DNA of 64,000 bases from an uncultured Desulfobacter sp. (GTDB lineage: Bacteria; Desulfobacterota; Desulfobacteria; Desulfobacterales; Desulfobacteraceae), in assembly GCF_963666145.1 (NCBI RefSeq), contig NZ_OY762614.1, forward strand, positions 1,722,001 to 1,786,000, given 5' to 3'. How positions within the stretch are numbered: position 1 is the first letter of the stretch; each line of letters opens with the position of its first letter. Positions 34,440 to 42,942 of the stretch are shown here, piece by piece. The translations under genes and the position numbers were made by a program. The notes beneath the pieces are model-generated. The model saw only the letters and a program-made list of their open reading frames with translations. It was not told where the DNA came from and searched no databases.

Positions 34440-35474
34440 ATGGAACAAGGATGCTACACAGCACTTATCACCCCGTTCACCCCGGCTGGAGATCTGGACC
34501 GGGACGGCCTGTCCGGGCTCATTGATTTTCAGATTGAAAACCGGATTACCGGAATTCTTGCCACCGGTACCACTGGTGAAAGCCCGACATTTAAATGGGA
34601 AGAACATAATCTGGTTATTGATCTGACTGCTAAACAGGCTAAGGGTAAATGCAAGTGCATCGCCGGCACCGGTTCAAACAATACTGCTGAAGCCCTGACC
34701 GGCACTTCCCATGCTGCTGAACAGGGCGTGGACGGTGTGCTTCTTGTGGACCCTTATTACAACGGTCCCTCCTCCCTCGAGATCCGGCGGGAATATTATG
34801 AGGTGGTGGCAAAGCAAAATCCGGACCTGGAAATTATCCCTTATATTATACCCGGCCGCACCGGCGCCCAGATGCTGCCCCAGGACCTTGCCATACTTGC
34901 GGACACATGTGCCAATGTAAAAAGCGTCAAGGAAGCCACCGGAAATATGAACAACATGAAGCTGACCCGAAAACTTTGCGGAGAAAAGTTTAATATCTTT
35001 TCCGGTGACGATGCCCTGGTCTGCCAAGTCATGTCAGACGACCAGATTGGCGCCTGCGGTGCTATTTCAGTAATGTCCAATATTGCACCCGCAGCCATGA
35101 CCCAAATGGTCGAACTGATGAATCAGGGTAAAACCCAGGAGGCCCTTGCCCTTCAGAGCGCATTGTCTCCGTTGCTGGAACTTGTGGTGATCACCACTGA
35201 AGAGGAAAGCAAGTATGGACCGGTCAAATGCCGGGCCAGAAATCCGCTGCCAGTGAAAACCATGATGCAGATCCTTGGCATGCCGTGCGGCCCTTGCCGC
35301 CCCCCTTTGGGAAAAATGACTAAAAAAGGATTTGATATAGCCCTTGCTGCGTTGAAAACAGTGCAGGCAAACAATCCTGAAATTTTTGCGCCGGCGGCCG
35401 ATTTCTTTGATCTGGATATTGAAGCCCGCTTAAATGATTCGGCGGCCCATAACGCATTGTGGTATGAATATTAA
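34440..35474 (+). CDS. dapA: DapA-family (4-hydroxy-tetrahydrodipicolinate synthase-like) aldolase
   Basis: A class I aldolase of the DapA/NAL family. The pyruvate-binding GTTGES (43-48), the active-site tyrosines Y107 (DPYYNG) and Y135 (PYIIPGRTG), and the Schiff-base lysine K164 (VKSVKEATG) are present, matching residues of E. coli DapA that condense pyruvate with aspartate semialdehyde in lysine and diaminopimelate synthesis. The protein is 344 aa versus about 292 in E. coli: it has a short insert before NPLPVK, a CGPC motif near 280 and a C-terminal extension of about 30 residues. It is transcribed alone. DapA is the best call; a related sugar-acid aldolase is a weaker alternative. Confidence 0.85.
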   Translation: MEQGCYTALITPFTPAGDLDRDGLSGLIDFQIENRITGILATGTTGESPTFKWEEHNLVIDLTAKQAKGKCKCIAGTGSNNTAEALTGTSHAAEQGVDGVLLVDPYYNGPSSLEIRREYYEVVAKQNPDLEIIPYIIPGRTGAQMLPQDLAILADTCANVKSVKEATGNMNNMKLTRKLCGEKFNIFSGDDALVCQVMSDDQIGACGAISVMSNIAPAAMTQMVELMNQGKTQEALALQSALSPLLELVVITTEEESKYGPVKCRARNPLPVKTMMQILGMPCGPCRPPLGKMTKKGFDIALAALKTVQANNPEIFAPAADFFDLDIEARLNDSAAHNALWYEY

Positions 35475-35501
35475 ATCAAACAACCGTACATAGCATCAAA
35501 C

Positions 35502-35544
35502 AAACAGGGGTCCGGCAGATATCTTATCTGCCGGACCCCTGTTT
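35502..35544. terminator. Bidirectional terminator between dapA and the cysteine-cluster gene
   Basis: A perfect 19-bp inverted repeat: AAACAGGGGTCCGGCAGAT (35502-35520), 5-base loop, complementary arm 35526-35544. Flanking A/T on both arms lets it serve the two convergent genes. Confidence 0.92.
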
Positions 35545-35577
35545 AATTTATAGAAACAATCCCTGAATTAAGCGGAA

Positions 35578-36414
35578 CTACTCTTCTGAGGCTGTTGTGT
35601 CGTCGCTTTTGCCTTTGGGGGCAAACATATCTTCTCCGGCTTGGAAAAAGGTGACTTTGAGCCATTCAAATCCGAATTGAAGCAATTTCACATCATTGTC
35701 TTTAATCTCGGCCACCCGCTCTTGGGGGATATTGTACCGGGTAAGAAAAGAGGACTCAAACACGAAACGTTTAAATTTATCAATATTATAACATACCGTA
35801 AAAAACATCTGCTTGGCCTGTTCGGACAGCTGCATGCTGGCCGGCAAAGATTTTTTACGAACCATGAGGTCCAGCCAGCCTTCATTCACTTCATCGCGCA
35901 AATCAACACCCTGGTCTTCACGCCAGTCTCCGACGGTCCACTCTTCGGGTTCATCAAAACCCTTACAATGGGGTTCCTTGATCATGAAAAAGAACTCATC
36001 TTTATCCTCATCCGCCTGCTCTCCGGAATAACTCAAAGATCCAACACCCAGGGGATAGTAGCGGCATGTGGTCGGTCGGTCTTCATAAACCATGCACCCC
36101 TCTTTGTCCTGGACAAATGGACAGGACCTGCGGTCATCATCAAGGAGCTTGAGAGTCACCACAGGCATATCCGCTTTTTCAAGAAGCTGCGGGGTGGTAA
36201 ATATGGACAAAAATTTTTCCGAATCCAACTCCAGCTTTTTGCGCATGGTTAAAATATCGTAGGGGGTGAGCATAATATCAATGCCCCTGCAGCACTCGGT
36301 AAAACAGGAAACACCTTTATGGCATTTAAATTTAAACCGACTTTTCAGGCTAAGCTGCTCCGGTGGGATTTCCGCCCGACCCAGTGCTTCATCTATCTTA
36401 TTATCAGCGTTCAT
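35578..36414 (-). CDS. YkgJ-family cysteine-cluster protein
   Basis: 278 aa. The N-terminal part has CHKGVSCFTECCRGIDIMLTPYDI (about 31-55), then CPFVQDKEGCMVYEDRPTTCRYYPLG (about 102-127). The spacing C-x5-C-x3-CC ... C-x8-C-x10-C-x-x-YP is that of the YkgJ/zinc-or-iron chelating (CxxCxxCC) family, which binds metal or an Fe-S cluster. The role of the family is not settled. The ATG has GAGGAA at good spacing. It stands alone, convergent with dapA. Confidence 0.82.
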   Translation of the reverse strand: MNADNKIDEALGRAEIPPEQLSLKSRFKFKCHKGVSCFTECCRGIDIMLTPYDILTMRKKLELDSEKFLSIFTTPQLLEKADMPVVTLKLLDDDRRSCPFVQDKEGCMVYEDRPTTCRYYPLGVGSLSYSGEQADEDKDEFFFMIKEPHCKGFDEPEEWTVGDWREDQGVDLRDEVNEGWLDLMVRKKSLPASMQLSEQAKQMFFTVCYNIDKFKRFVFESSFLTRYNIPQERVAEIKDNDVKLLQFGFEWLKVTFFQAGEDMFAPKGKSDDTTASEE

Positions 36415-36794
36415 GAACTATTTCCTCATCAATTAGTAACAAGCAATATAAAGGCCGATACCATACTGGAAATAGGCAATGATGTCAAACGGATAGCCTG
36501 GGCACCAGAGAAAGTATCCGCAACCCCCCGGGCAAATTGTTTATTTTGGGTTTGACACAACGCCCCTTGCTAATCTAAAAAACAAAGTGGATTGAACATA
36601 AAAAACTTCGATTGAATAAACGTTCAACCATCAGAGCCTTTTTAAAAATAGACAAATCGGCTGCAATCACATGATATCTCGCTTCGATACCCTATATTTA
36701 AAACCGGCTTTTAACAAACTATTCGGGCCTGCACTGACGGCCCCTGTCCAGAACATCAGGGATTTTTATAGTATCTAGCATTCAAGGAGTCATT
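36415..36794. other. Intergenic stretch, 380 bp
   Basis: Contains a possible galU promoter at 36553-36582 and a small palindrome TTGAA-TAAACG-TTCAA around 36612-36627. No gene seen. Confidence 0.45.
36553..36582 (+). promoter_or_regulatory. Possible sigma-70 promoter for galU
   Basis: TTGACA (36553-36558), 18-base spacer and TAAAAA (36577-36582), about 210 bases before the start codon. Confidence 0.35.
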
Positions 36795-37664
36795 ATGAAA
36801 GTAAAAAAAGCGGTATTTCCGGTGGCAGGTCTTGGGACCCGGTTTATCCCGGCGACCAAGGCCATGGCCAAGGAAATGCTGACCGTAGTGGATAAACCTA
36901 TTATCCAGTATGCTGTTGAAGAGGCATTTGACGCCGGCATTGAACAGATCATCTTTGTCACGGGCCGGGGGAAAAAGGCACTGGAAGACCACTTTGACCG
37001 CAGCTATGAATTGGAAACCATGCTCAAAACCAAGGGGAAAACGGATCTGCTTCGCCAGGTCAACGAACTGGTTCCCCGCACCGGAACGATTGTCTATACC
37101 CGCCAGCATGACCCCCTGGGACTTGGCCATGCCATCTGGTGCGCCAGGGACATTGTAGGGGACGAACCCTTTGCAGTTCTCCTGGCCGACGACATGATCC
37201 AGACCCCTGATAAACCGGTGCTTTCGGAAATGGTGGAAAAGTTTGAGCGGTTCAGGGCGTCCATTGCCGCCGTCATGGAAGTGGAAAAGGATCAGACCGA
37301 TAAATACGGCATTCTGGACGCATCCCCCATAGAAGAGGACATGGTAAAAATCAATGACATGGTGGAAAAACCTGACCCCGAAGAGGCGCCTTCCAACCTG
37401 GCCATTGTGGGCCGGTACATCCTGACCCCGAAAATCTGGGAATATCTTGGAAAAAAAGAGACCGGTGCCGGCGGTGAAATCCAGCTCACGGATGCCATGA
37501 AGGCGCTTTTAACCGAACAGCCGATCTTTGGATATAAATTCAAAGGCACCCGGTTTGACTGCGGAGACAAGGTCGGTTTTCAAATGGCCAATCTTTCCTA
37601 TGCCCTTGAACGCCCGGAAATGCGGCCCCAACTGCTTGAATTCATAAAATCAATCAAGCCTTGA
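36795..37664 (+). CDS. galU: UTP-glucose-1-phosphate uridylyltransferase
   Basis: 289 aa, the usual GalU length. The nucleotide-binding loop FPVAGLGTRFIPATKAMAKEML (residues 8-29), DKPIIQYAVEEA, the AVLLADD metal site, the VEKPDPEEAPSNLAIVGRYIL sugar-binding region and the DCGDK motif near the end are all present. It makes UDP-glucose from UTP and glucose-1-phosphate, the precursor for surface polysaccharides and for the GalT reaction (galT lies at 47.4 kb). The ribosome binding site AAGGAG precedes the ATG. A palindromic repeat element follows the stop codon. Confidence 0.95.
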   Translation: MKVKKAVFPVAGLGTRFIPATKAMAKEMLTVVDKPIIQYAVEEAFDAGIEQIIFVTGRGKKALEDHFDRSYELETMLKTKGKTDLLRQVNELVPRTGTIVYTRQHDPLGLGHAIWCARDIVGDEPFAVLLADDMIQTPDKPVLSEMVEKFERFRASIAAVMEVEKDQTDKYGILDASPIEEDMVKINDMVEKPDPEEAPSNLAIVGRYILTPKIWEYLGKKETGAGGEIQLTDAMKALLTEQPIFGYKFKGTRFDCGDKVGFQMANLSYALERPEMRPQLLEFIKSIKP

Positions 37665-37674
37665 TTAAATATTT

Positions 37675-37827
37675 CTGAACGAAAACTCGTGTTTGGACTA
37701 CAAGGTGCCCAGATGCAAGGCGCAGAAAAATTTGTAACCAGAGCAACCTCATGGTTGTGAGGCCCGATCGTATAATTTGGCAAATTTTTCTGCAACGCCG
37801 CAGGTGGATAATTTTTAGTCCAAACAC
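37675..37827. repeat. Long imperfect palindromic repeat element
   Basis: The outer arms GTGTTTGGACTA (37689-37700) and TAGTCCAAACAC (37816-37827) are a perfect 12-bp inverted repeat. Inner arms GGCGCAGAAAAATTTG (37719-37734) and CAAATTTTTCTGCAACGCC (37781-37799) pair with small bulges, and CCTCA-TGGTTG-TGAGG can form the tip. A 24-base flank at 37675-37698 recurs at 42819-42842 with 3 mismatches. This looks like a dispersed, non-coding palindromic repeat. It may also act as terminator between galU and the convergent transglycosylase gene. Confidence 0.75.
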
Positions 37828-38474
37828 TAACTGCTTTTATAACGTGAGTACAGCGACATCACCCGCTGTACATACGTCCGGGTCTCTTCATAGGGCGGAA
37901 TGTTATTGTATTTATCCACCGCCGAGGGACCGGCGTTATATGCAGCCAGGGCCAGGGAAAGTTTCTCATCATACCGGGTCAGCATCCGTTTGAGATACCG
38001 GGTGCCGCCCATGATATTCTGGGAGGGATCAAAGGGGTTTGAGATCTCTAGGGCGACATCGTTTTTGGGCATAATCTGCATGAGCCCCCGCGCGCCTTTC
38101 CTGGAAACGGCATTGGGATCAAAACCGGACTCCGCATGGATCACAGCTTTAATCAATGCCCGGTCCACCCCAAATGTCCCGGCAGCCTTAAGAATAATAT
38201 TGTCGTACACATCAGGTCCGGCCTTAAAACCTTTTGATTGGGCGTTTTTTGACTGGGCCGGTCCCCGCCGGTACATCTTTTCCTTAAGGTAAAGGGTGTA
38301 TCCCTGGTCGGTGGGGGTATTAGTAAAATGCACCACCCCCTCGGCATCAATATACTTGTATATATCCGCCGGGGCTGTGCAGGGAAAGATCAGACCCTGG
38401 CAGCCAGACAATACCAATGCCGCCCAAAGACGGAAAAGATGTACAGCCCTATTTTCTCTTTTTATCCTTTTCAA
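37827..38474 (-). CDS. Lytic transglycosylase (SLT domain) lipoprotein
   Basis: The start is a TTG that overlaps the preceding gene by 26 bases; no better start exists before the signal sequence. The lipobox-like LVLSGC suggests a lipoprotein. A DUF4124-like segment follows (YKYIDAEGVVHFTNTP). The SLT domain (about 90-205) has the catalytic Glu in IHAESGFDPNAVS, then GARGLMQIMP, NIMGGTRYLKRML and ALAAYNAGPSAVDKY. Such enzymes cleave peptidoglycan glycan strands to 1,6-anhydro ends. The stop codon TAG lies at the very edge of the palindromic repeat. It follows the 129-aa hypothetical gene in the same direction. Confidence 0.88.
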   Translation of the reverse strand: MKRIKRENRAVHLFRLWAALVLSGCQGLIFPCTAPADIYKYIDAEGVVHFTNTPTDQGYTLYLKEKMYRRGPAQSKNAQSKGFKAGPDVYDNIILKAAGTFGVDRALIKAVIHAESGFDPNAVSRKGARGLMQIMPKNDVALEISNPFDPSQNIMGGTRYLKRMLTRYDEKLSLALAAYNAGPSAVDKYNNIPPYEETRTYVQRVMSLYSRYKSS

Positions 38475-38838
38475 CCCGATCCCTGTACGCTTTTAATGCA
38501 AGTTTTTCCGGGAATTTAGGGTTCGCCACGTATTTGCCGCTGTTTTCGAGAAAGGTATTGACCAGATTTTCCAGAACGTCATCCTTGTCATGGGCCATGA
38601 TCATATTACGTTCCAGCCGGTATCGATATTCAATGGGAGACCCCAATGTATTTAAAATATCATCAAATTCACGATCAGACAACGTCTTGTCTTTGAACAG
38701 TGATGTTTCCACCGGGATCTTCATTATTGCGGTCATGATGACTACCCAGGCATCCTCCCCGATTTTTCTTGAATCGTCAAAAATTTCAAGACAGTGGCCG
38801 TGATCGAAATCCAATTTTTTATAAGGTGTTCTTTCCAT
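38449..38838 (-). CDS. Hypothetical protein, 129 aa
   Basis: A soluble, charged protein with no signal peptide or membrane segment. The central part DREFDDILNTLGSPIEYRYRLERNMIMAHDKDDVLENLVNTFLEN looks helical; the tail is lysine-rich. I do not recognise a family. It lies 47 bp after the EndoQ-helicase gene and overlaps the transglycosylase start, so the three are probably co-transcribed. The start ATG has only a weak ribosome binding site. Confidence 0.65.
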   Translation of the reverse strand: MERTPYKKLDFDHGHCLEIFDDSRKIGEDAWVVIMTAIMKIPVETSLFKDKTLSDREFDDILNTLGSPIEYRYRLERNMIMAHDKDDVLENLVNTFLENSGKYVANPKFPEKLALKAYRDRVEKDKKRK

Positions 38839-38885
38839 ATTACATTTATATTTTGTGCATTGGTGTTAATGTTTTCAAGCAGAGT

Positions 38886-41800
38886 CTAAAACAATTCCAA
38901 TTGAATCTCTTTGGGGGGTTGCTTTTTAACCTGCTGTTTTCCCTTTTCATACCGGGCCAGTTCCTTTTCAATATCATCAATGAAACAGGACCGGGTTCTT
39001 TGCTGCTCCCGGCCGAATATGCGTCTTTTTCGTGCATATGTCAAATAGAGCATCTCCTTTGCCCGGGTCATGGCCACATAAAAAAGGCGGCGCTCCTCAT
39101 CCGGGTCGTCCACGGTTTTCCCGTCCCGGGCAAAGGGGATCGTGCAATTTTCGCATCCGGCAAGAAAAACCACCGGGAACTCAAGCCCCTTGGCCGCATG
39201 CATGGTCATCAAAGAGACCTTTTCAACAGTTTTGTCCAGAAAATCGGGGTCCTGGTCCAGCCTTAATGCATCCATAAGCCCTCCGGGCGCGGGATAGCGG
39301 TCTGCCAGTGTGCTGAGCCGCCGCCATGCCGCCCCAAGTTTTTCATCGGTTTGGGCCATGGCCTTGATGTCCAGCCAGTCTCCCAGGGTATCCAGCAGAG
39401 TTGAAGTCTCAATGGGAACGCAAAGGGCATCAATTTTGGCCTTAAATTGAGCAAACTGTTCCCGTTCGGCCTCACTGCTGCGACCAAGAAAAATTCTCAC
39501 CAGGGCAAGCAGCTCTTTAATGCCTTCCATGTCGATCCACTGTTCCCGGTCTGCGGTCTGAAACGGGATGCCGACCTTGTCAAAGGCCTGGGCAAATGCC
39601 TGGGCCTGCTGCCGGGTGCGGTAGAGCACGGCAAAATCGGAAAAAGAATATTCCCGGTCTGCCCCGGAATCGGACCCCGACCCCTTGTCCATGGAGAGAA
39701 ACGAAAGCCCCCCCACCCCTTTTTCAATGATCTTTCCCACGGCAACGGCTTCTGCGCTTTCACCGGCCGTTTCATGGATACAAATTTTTTGGGTGCCGTC
39801 CAGGGTTGTATAAATTTTACGATGTTCATTATCCTCATCGCTGCCGGTGCAGATGACCTGGAAAGAGGCATCCAGGATAGTCTGGGTGGACCGGTAATTT
39901 CGGCGCAGGGCAATCTGTTCGCAGCCGGGGAAATCGCGTTCAAATCTGTTGAAGAACCGGCTGTCCGACCCCCTGAAGCCGTAAATGGACTGATCCGGAT
40001 CACCAATGACGAAAATATGACTGTGTTGTGCCAGAAGCTTGACCAACTGGTATTGGCCCAGGTTCAGATCCTGATACTCATCCACAAAAATGAATTGATA
40101 CTGTTGGCGCACCTGTTCACGCAGAGCCTCATCCTTAAAAAACAGCCTGAAACACATGAAAATCAAATCTTCGAAATCAGCCAGACCGCGGTCACCGAGC
40201 ATTTGGTCATATACCTTGTACACTTCCGGCCAGATCGGATCAAACGTTTCCGCCGTCTCCGCCGGATTTTCATCTCCGGGGCACTTTAATTGCTGCTTTT
40301 GACGGCTGATCCAACCATCAAGTTTTGACACGGTTCGTTTGGGCACCTTTTTATCGCCGGTTACGGCTTTAAAGGCCATTCCCAGCACCTCCAACCGCAG
40401 CTCATCTTCCATCAGACCGCGTTGAAAATCAGCATAACGCTTGAGCATATTCAGACAGAATCCGTGAAAAGTGGCGGCCGTCACAAGGTGGCCGCCCTTG
40501 GGGATAAAGGATTCAATCCGATCGCCAAGCTCCCCGGCCGCTTTATTTGTGAAGGTTAAGGCCAGAATGTTCTCAGGGTCGGTTTTGTTCTCCTTGAGCA
40601 GCCAGGCTATTCGGGCCGTAAGGGTCCGGGTTTTGCCCGTACCCGGCCCGGCCTGGATCACCACGGCCTTTGATTGGGATTTAACCGCCCGCTCCTGCTC
40701 CGGGTTCAACCCATCCAGGATATGCTTAGGGATGACGGCAACCGGTGCATCTTTCTTTTGGGACAAAGGCAATACAGCATCTTTTTTAGAAAGCGTTTCA
40801 GAGGTACGAGACACACCGGCAGTTTTTTTCGTTCGTTTACGGGGAACAGCATCTGAAAACAGGCTTTTTTCTCCCTGGATATCCTCTTTTTCCTCCCGGG
40901 TAAAAAGCTTGACCGTTCCGTACTCGCCGTCGAACCCTGGGTCAATGTGAATATCCCCGTCCCGCATCTTTTGTATGGCCTGGGACAGCAACGGCACACC
41001 CGCACCATCAATGATGTCAAGCGAAAGCTGTGTGAGTATTTCTAATTCCGGCCCCAAGGCCTTAATGGCCTTATCATAATGGATATTCACCTTTTTGGTA
41101 TTGGGTCCCACACCGAAAATCTGGGATAAAATATCCGCCAGGGGCACCACATAGGAATGGGGATGCCGGTTGTCAGGTTTAAATCCTTCCGGCCTGTCAG
41201 CCAGTTCCCTTACCCGGTAAAGTACTCCCAGGGTTAGGGGTTTCCCGCATTCGGGACAAATCCCGCCCACCGCTGCCGTCTCATCGGGATTGAGACACAC
41301 CCCGCATTTGCGATGGCCGTCATAGTGATATTTGCCCTGGTGGGGATACATATCCAGGGTGCCTTTATAGGCGTTGAGATCATGGGTCTCCAGGGCACCG
41401 CGCACCGCATCAAAGGAGAGATCCGTATCAAACACAGAGGCGTTGCGGCCTAAAAATTTCGGAGAATGGGCATCGGAGTTGGATATCAGGCGCACCCGGT
41501 CCAGATCTTTCACCCGCCAGTTCATGGGCGGGTCCGAAGAGAGCCCGGTCTCACAGGCAAATATATGGGAACTTAAATCACCAAAACATTCCTCAATGGT
41601 ATCAAATCCGGATTTGGACCCGAACATGGAAAACCACGGTGTCCAGATGTGGGCCGGAACAAAAAAACCCCGATCAGATGTTTCGAGCATAATCTCCAGC
41701 AGATCCCTGGCATCCAGACCCAGAATGGGCCGGCCGTCGGAATTGATGTTGCCGATGGCATCCAGCCGGGCATTGAACTTTTTTGCCGTATCCAGATCCG

Positions 41801-42140
41801 GCAGGTAGATCAGGTTATGGTTTTTGCGAACCCGATTATCCTTTTTATAAATATTAGAAATCTCACACTGAAGAATAAAACGCACGGGCCCCTTGCATGA
41901 AGCGGGCACATCGGCATCAATCTGTTCTGCGATCTCTTTTTTTAACGCAAACAGCCCGGGTTCGGCGGGCTCAAGTTTTGTCTCTATCTCCTGAATCCAG
42001 GCAGGATGGGTAAAGTCCCCGGTGCCCACCAGGGTAATGCCCTTGATCCGGGCACTGTGGTAAACGTGCTCCAGGTCCAGATTTTTGGCCGTGGCCCGGG
42101 AATATTTTGAATGGATGTGCAGGTCTGCTATATATTTCAT
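38886..42140 (-). CDS. EndoQ-like PHP nuclease fused to UvrD/PcrA-family helicase
   Basis: Residues 1 to about 430 match endonuclease Q: ADLHIHSKYSRAT (5-17) and GTGDFTHPAW supply PHP metal ligands, with LQCEISNIY, PAHIWTPW and ISNSDAHSP further on, and a zinc finger CGVC...CPEC (about 278-305). EndoQ cuts DNA 5' of deaminated bases and abasic sites. After a basic linker (about 430-465) comes a full SF1A helicase: Walker A QAGPGTGKTRTL (about 493), DEYQDLN (about 687), GDPDQSIYGFRGSD, RRNYRST, TMHAAKGLEFPVVF and YVAMTRAKEMLYLT. At 1084 aa it combines nuclease and translocase in one chain, apparently for repair of deaminated DNA. The ribosome binding site is weak (GGGTAAG). Confidence 0.92.
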   Translation of the reverse strand: MKYIADLHIHSKYSRATAKNLDLEHVYHSARIKGITLVGTGDFTHPAWIQEIETKLEPAEPGLFALKKEIAEQIDADVPASCKGPVRFILQCEISNIYKKDNRVRKNHNLIYLPDLDTAKKFNARLDAIGNINSDGRPILGLDARDLLEIMLETSDRGFFVPAHIWTPWFSMFGSKSGFDTIEECFGDLSSHIFACETGLSSDPPMNWRVKDLDRVRLISNSDAHSPKFLGRNASVFDTDLSFDAVRGALETHDLNAYKGTLDMYPHQGKYHYDGHRKCGVCLNPDETAAVGGICPECGKPLTLGVLYRVRELADRPEGFKPDNRHPHSYVVPLADILSQIFGVGPNTKKVNIHYDKAIKALGPELEILTQLSLDIIDGAGVPLLSQAIQKMRDGDIHIDPGFDGEYGTVKLFTREEKEDIQGEKSLFSDAVPRKRTKKTAGVSRTSETLSKKDAVLPLSQKKDAPVAVIPKHILDGLNPEQERAVKSQSKAVVIQAGPGTGKTRTLTARIAWLLKENKTDPENILALTFTNKAAGELGDRIESFIPKGGHLVTAATFHGFCLNMLKRYADFQRGLMEDELRLEVLGMAFKAVTGDKKVPKRTVSKLDGWISRQKQQLKCPGDENPAETAETFDPIWPEVYKVYDQMLGDRGLADFEDLIFMCFRLFFKDEALREQVRQQYQFIFVDEYQDLNLGQYQLVKLLAQHSHIFVIGDPDQSIYGFRGSDSRFFNRFERDFPGCEQIALRRNYRSTQTILDASFQVICTGSDEDNEHRKIYTTLDGTQKICIHETAGESAEAVAVGKIIEKGVGGLSFLSMDKGSGSDSGADREYSFSDFAVLYRTRQQAQAFAQAFDKVGIPFQTADREQWIDMEGIKELLALVRIFLGRSSEAEREQFAQFKAKIDALCVPIETSTLLDTLGDWLDIKAMAQTDEKLGAAWRRLSTLADRYPAPGGLMDALRLDQDPDFLDKTVEKVSLMTMHAAKGLEFPVVFLAGCENCTIPFARDGKTVDDPDEERRLFYVAMTRAKEMLYLTYARKRRIFGREQQRTRSCFIDDIEKELARYEKGKQQVKKQPPKEIQLELF

Positions 42141-42483
42141 GAAACTTACCCGTAGAAAGTTGATTTATTGTCAGGCCATTATGTACATGATTTACCCATA
42201 TTTTAAAACCTGAATTCTGATTGACAGTAAACACCATCAATGGCATTAAAAGTATGGGTGAAGAATCAGAACATCGATCATTGGGTTTACATACCAGATC
42301 AAAAAAATGTCATCGTAAACGACAGCCCAGCACCAGCGAAAATCATAGGTTTGTGCAACCCGCACCATCATAAAAAGACAATCTGTTCCGGATTCATACC
42401 ATCATTTAAACAAAATAAGCATAACAGGTGATTAGCTCAGCAGCAGGTAAGAAATTTTTCACTAACAACAAAAAGGAGAAAAA
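42141..42483. other. Intergenic stretch, 343 bp
   Basis: No convincing gene. TTGACA at about 42221 could be part of a weak promoter. A short tRNA-like string near 42428-42441 has no tRNA around it. Confidence 0.4.
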
Positions 42484-42735
42484 ATGAAAAGAAGACTTTT
42501 AACTATGGTCATCATGCCTTGCTTTCTTTTTTGCGTGACAGCATGCGGCAGTTACTACAAGGTCAAAGACCTGAACACCGAGAAAATCTATTACACCAAA
42601 CAAATTGATCAGGAAAAAAGCGGGGCGGTCAAATTTGAAGATCCCAGGTCCAAAAGCATTTTAACAATTCAAAATTCAGAAGTCACTGAAATAAACAAAG
42701 ACGAATTTAAAGCCAACACCGCCCAAAAAAAGTAG
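42484..42735 (+). CDS. Small lipoprotein
   Basis: 83 aa with a strong AAGGAG before the ATG. A positively charged start (MKRR), a hydrophobic stretch and the lipobox VTACG make it a clear lipoprotein. The mature part is lysine-rich (SYYKVKDLNTEKIYYTKQID, then SGAVKFEDPRSKSILTIQNSEVTEI) and resembles short SH3-like lipoproteins of the YgdI/YgdR type in length and in its repeated beta pattern; this similarity is an impression only. Function unknown. Confidence 0.75.
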   Translation: MKRRLLTMVIMPCFLFCVTACGSYYKVKDLNTEKIYYTKQIDQEKSGAVKFEDPRSKSILTIQNSEVTEINKDEFKANTAQKK

Positions 42736-42745
42736 TCGTTTTTTC

Positions 42746-42788
42746 GATCGGTATCACCCATGCGGTTGCCGTGCGGCTGGTACCGATC
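42746..42788 (+). terminator. Hairpin after the small lipoprotein gene
   Basis: GATCGGTATCA (42746-42756) pairs with TGGTACCGATC (42778-42788), 11 bp with one wobble. No T tract follows. Confidence 0.4.
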
Positions 42789-42818
42789 TTCTGCTCTGCA
42801 CTGTTACCTACATAGTGT

Positions 42819-42842
42819 CTGCACGAAAACCCGTGATTGGAC
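42819..42842 (+). repeat. Partial copy of the palindromic repeat flank
   Basis: 24 bases matching 37675-37698 at 21 positions (core CGAAAAC-CGTG-TTGGAC). Only the left edge is present; the palindrome itself is not. Confidence 0.5.
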
Positions 42843-42942
42843 GAAAAGTCACTACATAATTTCTCCTTAATTTAAGCTCTGGATTCTGATAAGTATCAGA
42901 CGACGATACAGGCAACCCACCCAAGTCAACTGGAGGCCAATT

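Noticed and set aside
42428..42441. tRNA-like string GTGATTAGCTCAGC
   Set aside because: It resembles a tRNA 5' end and D-arm start, but no anticodon stem, TPsiC arm or acceptor match follows.
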